IMG/VR virus record: IMGVR_UViG_3300028197_001738
Coordinates: 31,664-95,663 of that record
Source of the DNA: a virus
Direction: 5' to 3' (one strand)
Length of the DNA: 64,000 nucleotides
Shown here: positions 58,374 through 64,000 of the stretch, piece by piece
Position numbering within the stretch: position 1 is the first letter of the stretch
Layout of the letters: each line of letters starts with the position of its first letter
The notes under the pieces: model-generated
What the model was told of the DNA's origin: nothing
Databases searched by the model: none
What the model saw: the letters and a program-made list of their open reading frames with translations, nothing else
Position numbers and translations under genes: made by a program

Positions 58374-58540
58374 CTTATATTCTCCGATTTAATGATATTT
58401 ACGGGTTGTATTGGGTAACGGTAATTAATACACCAAGTGAATACAATTTACGCTTTTTGTTTTTATTTTAAAGCGGCCAAAACTCTAGTCGTCGTCTCTG
58501 ATAATACTATACACTATAAAAAATATTTTCTTATCTTATA
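58374..58540 (-). promoter_or_regulatory. Non-coding leader of the tail tube gene
   Basis: The 167 nt hold no open frame with a start codon. Near the tube gene there is GGAG for the ribosome. A minus-strand TATTAT (58501-58506) could be a -10 box but no good -35 is visible. A weak hairpin with arms cgcttt (58451-58456) and aaagcg (58470-58475) is present. Promoter status is a guess from its length and from the product's abundance. Confidence 0.3.
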
Positions 58541-59830
58541 TTAAGGAGGGCAGCTTTGAGATCCAGATTCAGGATTCCAAGAGGTTATAGTTCCAAGGCC
58601 CAGGCAATCGTTATCTAGGTATGTTTGTGCATCATTAGAGTCGGAAAAAGACTGACAGCTAAAGGGTTGCTGGTATTCGCAATCTGAACCACACAACCCA
58701 TTACATAAGGGTTCGGATGTGCATTCTGATGCTGTGTAACTACAACAAGCAGGTTCTCCATTGCCATAACAACAGACACAATGTTCCTGGGGAGGAGGTG
58801 GAGGAGGTGGAGGCGGTGGAGGAGGAGGCGGTGGAGGAGGTGGAGGCGCCCCAAGTAGCTGGGGAGGATCATCTAATTGAGCTTTTGCAACAGTGGCTCT
58901 CGAAGGGAAAATCTCCATAGACCATCTTACTATTCCATTATACATCTTAGAACCAAGAGTATTGAGCTCAGAAATAGTACTATCTTTAACATCACAGTAA
59001 GATTTTCTATAATCCTGAGATAATTTAGGATAATTAAATCCCGTGGGATTAATATTACCATAAGCATTAAGTGGATATACTTTATCTTTAACTACTTCAT
59101 CAATATTATATAGTAATAATACTTGATCTTTTTGGTTTACAAGTATGTCTGCAATAGTATTTCTGTGAGTTGGATTTTCAGCAAAAATATGCAAGAAAAT
59201 ATCTTGTATAATAATATTTTCAGTAGTACCCAATTCATATGGAACCATAACTGTTCTAGGAATAGTTTCTATAACAACAGCTGGTAATTGAACCCTATGA
59301 TTAGCGGTAATGCTATAATCTCCACTAGGTTTATAATTACTTGGATTATATGTTTCTCCTTGAACCTCTTTCCACCAAACAGACTCATTGGCTTTATATG
59401 TCTGTACATACCTGTGTGAATATTCTAATTTAACATCACTATTACTACTAACATTATTATCAAACACAACTCTTCCTAGTGGATAATTAATGTTGTATCC
59501 ATAACTACCACTGCCTGTCGGAGCCGGTAAAAATGTATCATTTAGATAAATACCAGAAATAGATATTGGCGCGTGAGACTCATAAGATACTCCGCTTTCA
59601 TAAACCCAATCTTTTCTAATGCCTTCCCACAATACAGCTTTCTGTGAAGGATCGCCCACTGGTTTTAGCGTATGAAAATTACCCCCAGAAACACCACTTG
59701 TAGATATATTGACATTAACAAATCCCCCGACTCCTAAAAAAGACCAGTCAAGGAAACTTTTAATATTATCTTCTAATAAAGATATACTATTTTTTTGATT
59801 AATTCCATCTACATTATGAAATCCTGTCAT
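58541..59830 (-). CDS. Neck/tail structural protein with polyproline tract and Cys-rich C terminus
   Basis: The protein has 429 residues. The first 330 are beta-rich phage structural sequence (FNVDGIN start, GYNINYPLGRVVFDNN) with a segment YRKSYCDVKDST. Then 19 consecutive prolines and, after QEH, a Cys-rich tail with 12 cysteines (VCCYG, PACCSY, CNGLCGSDC). The tail looks like a disulfide-bonded or metal-bound module displayed on a stiff proline rod. The run of prolines will need EF-P to be translated. It overlaps the next upstream gene by 4 nt (ATGA). Which part of the neck or tail it sits in is not certain. Confidence 0.65.
   Translation of the reverse strand: MTGFHNVDGINQKNSISLLEDNIKSFLDWSFLGVGGFVNVNISTSGVSGGNFHTLKPVGDPSQKAVLWEGIRKDWVYESGVSYESHAPISISGIYLNDTFLPAPTGSGSYGYNINYPLGRVVFDNNVSSNSDVKLEYSHRYVQTYKANESVWWKEVQGETYNPSNYKPSGDYSITANHRVQLPAVVIETIPRTVMVPYELGTTENIIIQDIFLHIFAENPTHRNTIADILVNQKDQVLLLYNIDEVVKDKVYPLNAYGNINPTGFNYPKLSQDYRKSYCDVKDSTISELNTLGSKMYNGIVRWSMEIFPSRATVAKAQLDDPPQLLGAPPPPPPPPPPPPPPPPPPPQEHCVCCYGNGEPACCSYTASECTSEPLCNGLCGSDCEYQQPFSCQSFSDSNDAQTYLDNDCLGLGTITSWNPESGSQSCPP
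58790..58846 (-). repeat. 19-proline codon tract
   Basis: Nineteen consecutive CCN codons (CCT, CCA, CCG, CCC) between Gln (CAG) and Ala (GCG). The plus strand is a purine-rich GGAGG-type run. Codons vary, so the repeat has been kept at protein level. Confidence 0.95.
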
Positions 59831-60468
59831 AACTTCGCCTCTATGTTAGATATAATGGTTTTATAGATTTCCTTTTCTGTCCTACTAATCGCTCTAGTTG
59901 TCCAATTGTTCGTAATAGAGCCAGCATACGTAGGAGGAACTCTCCAATTACTGGCTGATGGAACCATTATGGCCATGCCTGATCTAGAATACGGACTATC
60001 GGTATAACTGACATTATATCTTTTTACAATCGGATTATTTTTTTCATACAACAACCATTCTAGCCAAGGTAAAGAATAGCCTTTAGCATCATTAACACTG
60101 GCTAAATCAGTATATACTAAACCATTCATATCGTCAGACTTCATCATAGTCAGTGAAAAGCCTCCAGCAATTCCATTTCTAGATATTGTTATTGGATAAG
60201 CTTCTATATTTAAGGTGTCTACTAATGCATCGACTACACTATCGACAACAGAAGAATTAGGTATGCCAAGTTCAGCTTTAAGAGTACCGCTTAGTAATGA
60301 TCCATATTCTGGTTCTGCTACTAAAGCATTCTTTATAATAAGTTTAACAGATGTGTTTATTTGAGGCATCGCTTTACTGACAACTCTTGCTACGGTTTCT
60401 TTTATGCTTTTTAAAATTGAGTCTTTTATCTGTTTATCAGACTCTATAATATTTACATTTAATTTCAT
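59827..60468 (-). CDS. Tail terminator/completion-type protein
   Basis: The protein has 213 residues from ATG 60468; a GTG at 60483 would add five residues but makes a longer overlap, while ATG 60468 forms the usual ATGA overlap with the preceding gene. It has an N-terminal helix (IKDSILKSIKETVARVV), then GYSLPWLEWLLYEKNNPIVKR and SRSGMAIM, then a C-terminal segment NWRVPPTYAGSITNNW. The 'LPWLEWLL' and 'SRSGxAIM' patterns occur in proteins located between the head connectors and the tail tube in large phages, possibly HK97-gp10-like completion proteins. Function is therefore probable but not proven. Confidence 0.55.
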   Translation of the reverse strand: MKLNVNIIESDKQIKDSILKSIKETVARVVSKAMPQINTSVKLIIKNALVAEPEYGSLLSGTLKAELGIPNSSVVDSVVDALVDTLNIEAYPITISRNGIAGGFSLTMMKSDDMNGLVYTDLASVNDAKGYSLPWLEWLLYEKNNPIVKRYNVSYTDSPYSRSGMAIMVPSASNWRVPPTYAGSITNNWTTRAISRTEKEIYKTIISNIEAKL

Positions 60469-61010
60469 GGCTTTCTTTTCCACATAGTAATAATATATCT
60501 ATGACTTCCGAATCCTGCTGGTGTGGGATCAGAAGCTCTTTCGTAAGTATAGCTACCATAATTATCTACATCTGTTAGTAGGGTTAGTCCTATACAATTC
60601 CTTAATTGAGGAGCTAGTTTAACATGGCAAATTGTCTGTATTTCTCCGTCCGTCATATTTACAATCTGATTATTAATTGGAAAGAAATCTTTAGGCGTTA
60701 GAACAACCGCCAAGTATACTGTGGTGGTTTCTACAGCAGTATCAATATCGGCCACTCCATTACCCATGCAAACAGGGCATACTCCTCCTTCAGGAAAAGG
60801 ATTGGGACCGGTGCCGTTATATATGTTCGCAGATAATTTACTTATAGGATCATAAACACAGTTATTACAAAAATTTTGATTCTGTTGTCCAGCGTAGGAT
60901 AGTCCACAAGGCATAGCTAAACCACCCTCGTTGACAACAGCATCTATAGCATTATTGTATAGGCTTTTTAAGCTATTAGAAAGAATATTTGTGAAAGGAT
61001 TAGTGCTCAT
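60465..61010 (-). CDS. Head-tail connector-type protein with zinc site
   Basis: The protein has 181 residues. A putative zinc site is formed by CNNC (near residue 48) and CPVCMGNG (near 78), matching the 'CPxCxGxG' pattern of some phage head closure or tail-joining proteins. The rest is beta-rich (TTVYLAVVLTPKDF, HRYIITMW). It lies between a short gene and the tail completion-type gene, overlapping both by 4 nt. Exact role in the neck is inferred from position. Confidence 0.55.
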   Translation of the reverse strand: MSTNPFTNILSNSLKSLYNNAIDAVVNEGGLAMPCGLSYAGQQNQNFCNNCVYDPISKLSANIYNGTGPNPFPEGGVCPVCMGNGVADIDTAVETTTVYLAVVLTPKDFFPINNQIVNMTDGEIQTICHVKLAPQLRNCIGLTLLTDVDNYGSYTYERASDPTPAGFGSHRYIITMWKRKP

Positions 61011-61222
61011 GATCTCACACCTAATACAATTTTGGGTGATTCGTTAATAATAACTTCAAATTCATCTTCCAAATTACTTCCATTATTACCTGTTTGTAAA
61101 ATAAAATTATCAGATATTCGAACTACTTTAGATTCTGGATCATCATCTGATGGATTTAAACTAAAAAATCTATATCGAATAGACACATTGCTTTGCTTAT
61201 TATTAATTTCTTGAATAATCAT
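61007..61222 (-). CDS. Short conserved-looking protein of the neck region
   Basis: The protein has 71 residues. It is an all-beta looking sequence (NVSIRYRFFSLNPSD, DEFEVIINESPKIVLG) with no identified family. It is 3 nt after the P-domain protein gene and overlaps the next by 4 nt, so it is part of the coupled neck transcript. Probably a small structural or assembly component. Confidence 0.6.
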   Translation of the reverse strand: MIIQEINNKQSNVSIRYRFFSLNPSDDDPESKVVRISDNFILQTGNNGSNLEDEFEVIINESPKIVLGVRS

Positions 61223-61225
61223 ATC

Positions 61226-62275
61226 TTATTCTTCCGCTTCATAAGTAATGATTAATTTCCAAGAATCTATAGACCCTGTTGACACCGGGTCAGTATCTCT
61301 TACATAAAAATACCAATTACCTGTTACTGCATACCCGAACAAATGATTAAAAGAATATAACAAATTTTCGGAGTTATAGTTCACAACATCTGTTTTATTA
61401 TAAATATTAATATTATTACCATTACTAGCATTATGTAAATATTTTGATGCCTCAGCTTTATTGCTAAACATAAAAGAACAACCGTCAGTATAATTGTTAA
61501 TTTTGTGATTAGCAGATAGCAGTATCTTATCTCCGGAAGGAGGAGCTAGTAACATCTGTAAATCTGTAACACTCTCATGTCTTAATCCATTAATTGCAAA
61601 TTCTACATTCTCTATTGGTCTGGTATCATCTACATATACATAACCGCTAGCTGTAGAAAGATCTTCTATTACTAAACTGCCTCCTGTATTAACCATAGAG
61701 TAAACATCTAAATAACAATCAAAAGGCAATTGACATAGATCTTGTACGTCAGCCGTGGGTGTTGGAGTAGCTCCACCCCCTCCACTATCACCTCCATCAT
61801 CCCCACTGTCTGGCTGTTGGGTAACAACTGGAACATATATTTCGTTACAGATATCGAGATTAGTAGGACAGTTTACTAAATTATCAAAATTTCTTTGATT
61901 AAATGTTATTAATCCCCCTGACAATCTTTTGGATCTTAAAGTATTTGCTGCTGTATTTGTAATAATATCCAAATCATAATTAGCGCTAGATTTTCCAGAA
62001 AATGTTTTGGTGAGCTCTGCTGCTATTCTAATTTTTATAACCCCATTATTATCAGCAGAAATAGACCAATTCTCTGTTTCATAATTACTGTTAGCTGCGG
62101 TAGACAATATATATTTTGCACATTCTCCATCGCTTAAATCCCCAGTAAAACCGAATTGAAAAACAACACACTGATCAGTAAGATCTACAGGATTACCTGA
62201 CTCGTCACTATAAACGAAATCTAAAGAAAAGTCAGACCCTATTTCTAAAACAAAATTATATGTAACTGCTGGCAT
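61226..62275 (-). CDS. Structural protein with C-terminal P-domain
   Basis: The protein has 349 residues. The first 150 residues form a beta domain (YNFVLEIGSDFSLDF, a start seen in phage tail or head fibres). A linker rich in Gly, Asp, Ser and TPT follows (about 155-175). The C-terminal part (about 190-345) has VEFAINGLRHESVTDLQMLLAPPSGDK (here NGLRHESVTDLQML), then TGNWYFYVRD and GSIDSWKLIITYE, the pattern of proprotein convertase P/HomoB domains, a beta jelly roll that usually follows subtilisin proteases. No protease domain is present. In phages such domains may be surface or glycan-binding. Confidence 0.6.
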   Translation of the reverse strand: MPAVTYNFVLEIGSDFSLDFVYSDESGNPVDLTDQCVVFQFGFTGDLSDGECAKYILSTAANSNYETENWSISADNNGVIKIRIAAELTKTFSGKSSANYDLDIITNTAANTLRSKRLSGGLITFNQRNFDNLVNCPTNLDICNEIYVPVVTQQPDSGDDGGDSGGGGATPTPTADVQDLCQLPFDCYLDVYSMVNTGGSLVIEDLSTASGYVYVDDTRPIENVEFAINGLRHESVTDLQMLLAPPSGDKILLSANHKINNYTDGCSFMFSNKAEASKYLHNASNGNNINIYNKTDVVNYNSENLLYSFNHLFGYAVTGNWYFYVRDTDPVSTGSIDSWKLIITYEAEE

Positions 62276-62284
62276 GTTATTTCC

Positions 62285-62800
62285 TTATGAATAGAGATCT
62301 CTACGAAAGCCACCGGGTTGATTAAGATTAGTTGGGTCAAATTTGTTACCAACAAAAGGACTAAGGACAGCCCTGATATAAGATGCTTCTCTTATATTCC
62401 AGCTATTAGCTAAATGAGCATAACTAGCGCAGGGACCTTTATCAAGGATTATTTTAATTCCAGATAATCCACCATTAACACTTATACTAGCAGGGCCTAA
62501 TGCTGCTCTGACGCCCTCTGTAGCTGATTTAGTTCTTAATGTGCTCTGGTCAATAATACAAGCTGCTTTTAAACTAACAAGACTAATAAAAATATCATCA
62601 TTATCGACAGTAGGGTCTGGAGTAATATCTGGATTACTAACATCTATAATGTATTCATTATCTAACGAAACATCAAATTTAACATATTTTGCTGCTACCA
62701 CAATAGCTTGTTGTATTCTTTCGTCGCTGTATTCAGGATTGTCTGAAAGATCATTAACAAGAGTTCTTACCATAATTGGTATTTCTAAATTCCAACTCAT
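62285..62800 (-). CDS. Head-tail adaptor (connector) protein
   Basis: The protein has 171 residues. The opening ending YSDERIQQAIVVAAKYVKFD followed by DDIFISLVSLKAACIIDQS and LSGIKIILDKGPCASYAHL is the typical helix-rich layout of phage head-tail adaptors (gp6-like), where 'YSDExLxxxIxxAA' and 'LxxLKAAxLI' occur. It should form the first ring between portal and tail. It lies directly upstream in transcription of the P-domain protein (10 nt). Confidence 0.6.
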   Translation of the reverse strand: MSWNLEIPIMVRTLVNDLSDNPEYSDERIQQAIVVAAKYVKFDVSLDNEYIIDVSNPDITPDPTVDNDDIFISLVSLKAACIIDQSTLRTKSATEGVRAALGPASISVNGGLSGIKIILDKGPCASYAHLANSWNIREASYIRAVLSPFVGNKFDPTNLNQPGGFRRDLYS

Positions 62801-62842
62801 AATTTTGACCTATTTATTTGGTTAAAGATAGTATTTAGTTAT

Positions 62843-63802
62843 TTATACACCAGCACCTGTATGTAAAGAATTAACATAGATATTATCACGGATCTTAGAG
62901 TATTCTATAGTTGTGCCATTTTGCTTCCAATGAATACGTAATGTTTTGTCTGAACGTTCTATAACAGATCCATAAAGAGAGGACTGAAGAACACAATATA
63001 TATCGTTATTATACATAATATTAAAATCTAAATACGGATATGTTTGTTTTACAACAGGATCTGAAATTTTAATACAAATATATTCTTGATTTAAATAGCC
63101 TACCTCTTGAGAAGCTCCTATATATCCAAGAACTCGTTCCATAGCATGAGAATATGTACCAGTTGGTGTCTCCTCAATCTTCCCTTTTTCTTGACTCAAT
63201 AATTGAGTAAGTTTGTCAACTGTTTCAGAATTCAAATATTGTTTATATAGAGATGTGTTTCCAGCAAACATAGTTCCTGCAAAAAAAACACTAGTAAATT
63301 CATTAAGATTTAATAATTCAGTTAAGTAATTAATTTGATTATTGTGTAAATTAGATGGCAAATCATTTTGATTATACAGTAAAGAATTGCAACCATACAT
63401 GCCCTTTTTTGTTTTATTTATATAGTTTATATTATCTAATAAAGCTTTTTTGCTACCTATAAGATTATCTAATAACATAACTCTCCAGTCTCCAACATCA
63501 TTTTCTCCCCAAAAGCTTTTTTTACTATGAATTTTAAAAAAATATTCGTAATTATCAGCAGAAATACTTTGTAGCTGATTGATAAAAGGTAGAATGTCAG
63601 CACCACAATTAGGCATAAATGTTATTTGTTTTATATTGTTCATTCTATTAAATAAATTTATAGTATCTGAATTTTCATTATCTTCGCACAAAGCAAGATG
63701 AATATCCACATATTGTTGTACAGGATATAAAAGATCAAAGAATTCTTTGTCTAAGTCATTGTGATACAGCCATAGAAGAACTGCAATTTTTTTATTTAAC
63801 AT
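62843..63802 (-). CDS. RgpF-like glycosyltransferase
   Basis: The protein has 319 residues. It carries features of the rhamnan synthesis protein F family: NCGADILPFINQL (near residue 65-77), then YFFKIHSKKSF with GDWRVMLLDNLIG after it, and SVFFAGTMFAGN later. In the family the 'NxGxDxxP' and 'KxHTKxS' motifs form the active core of a transferase that extends rhamnan-type cell-wall glycans. It is placed among neck genes and has no good Shine-Dalgarno (upstream is an AT-rich stretch with TATAAATC). It may modify the virion or the host envelope; substrate unknown. Confidence 0.75.
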   Translation of the reverse strand: MLNKKIAVLLWLYHNDLDKEFFDLLYPVQQYVDIHLALCEDNENSDTINLFNRMNNIKQITFMPNCGADILPFINQLQSISADNYEYFFKIHSKKSFWGENDVGDWRVMLLDNLIGSKKALLDNINYINKTKKGMYGCNSLLYNQNDLPSNLHNNQINYLTELLNLNEFTSVFFAGTMFAGNTSLYKQYLNSETVDKLTQLLSQEKGKIEETPTGTYSHAMERVLGYIGASQEVGYLNQEYICIKISDPVVKQTYPYLDFNIMYNNDIYCVLQSSLYGSVIERSDKTLRIHWKQNGTTIEYSKIRDNIYVNSLHTGAGV

Positions 63803-63818
63803 ATGATTTATATAATAA

Positions 63819-64000
63819 TTAAGGAATTATATTATTAATACTACCTAAAACATTAGTCTCTGTATAACCGGAAACATTTCCTCCAACTTCTAACAATTCT
63901 AATTTTACAACCCAGTTGACAGTTTTGCTAGCTGCTCCTTTGACTTGTATATTTAATTTATCTGTTCCTCCAGCTCCAGCTCCAGTAACAGTTGCCTGTA
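63819..64000 (-). CDS. Partial structural gene at the right edge
   Basis: A frame open to the right edge ends at TAA (63821-63819) and codes for at least 60 residues of a C-terminal beta-rich segment (QATVTGAGAGGTDKLNIQV, then KTVNWVVKLELLEVGG). It lies 17 nt before the RgpF-like gene on the minus strand. Ala/Gly/Val-rich beta character suits a head or neck structural protein. The start is outside the window. Confidence 0.55.
   Translation of the reverse strand, partial: QATVTGAGAGGTDKLNIQVKGAASKTVNWVVKLELLEVGGNVSGYTETNVLGSINNIIP

Noticed and set aside
58451-58475. Hairpin cgcttt/aaagcg in the tube leader as a terminator
   Set aside because: Only 6 base pairs with a 13-nt loop, so too weak to call.
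1-64000. Alternative genetic code (stop codon reassignment)
   Set aside because: TAA, TAG and TGA all end genes at places with tidy overlaps, so the standard code explains the frames.
1-64000. tRNA genes or CRISPR arrays
   Set aside because: No cloverleaf-like segment or regular spaced repeat was seen by eye; almost all the sequence is coding.

Overview
The window is part of the genome of a large tailed double-stranded DNA phage (Caudoviricetes), probably from an environmental sample. It is AT-rich, nearly gap-free and full of 1-11 nt gene overlaps. TAA, TAG and TGA all serve as stops, so the genetic code looks standard. It carries tail and neck genes of exceptional size but no terminase, portal or capsid gene; those probably lie beyond the right edge. 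No sheath gene is seen between the tail tube and tape measure genes, so a long non-contractile (siphovirus-like) tail is the simplest reading. The host cannot be named. A formylglycine-generating-enzyme-like fibre domain resembles versions common in Planctomycetes and Cyanobacteria, which is only a hint.

Left part (2-8230, plus strand). Eight translationally coupled genes look like a glycan operon: a GT-B glycosyltransferase cut by the window edge, several small or degenerate glycosyltransferase-like proteins, a methyltransferase-like fragment, a nucleotidyltransferase-like protein and an unassigned protein. A nuclease of the homing/Vsr-like type, an Erf/Rad52-like candidate and a zinc-ribbon protein follow. 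A long hairpin at about 8209-8242 sits where the two gene sets converge.

Main part (8233-64000, minus strand; transcription runs right to left). Reading from the right: a partial structural gene, an RgpF-like glycosyltransferase, head-tail connector and neck genes (one with a P-domain, one with a 19-proline tract and a Cys-rich tail), the major tail tube gene with its own leader, a 47-residue coupled micro-gene, three tail-assembly-type genes, then a strong intrinsic terminator. After it comes a 4753-residue tape measure protein that appears to contain HAD-phosphatase-like, zincin-like and possible PD-(D/E)XK-like domains. Next is a fibre/adhesin set: a fibre with a circularly permuted FGE-like domain, an FN3 protein, a small Mtd-like N-terminal protein, three proteins made of Ig-like 'NWP' repeats, and a mucin-like Thr/Pro stalk joined to a polyglycine adhesin. 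It ends with tail-tip proteins of 648, 2169 and 2524 residues and a small zinc protein.

Taken together, the minus-strand genes build and tip the tail. The plus-strand glycan operon and the RgpF-like gene could decorate virion proteins (the Thr/Pro stalk is an obvious candidate acceptor) or alter host surface glycans. That link is inference.
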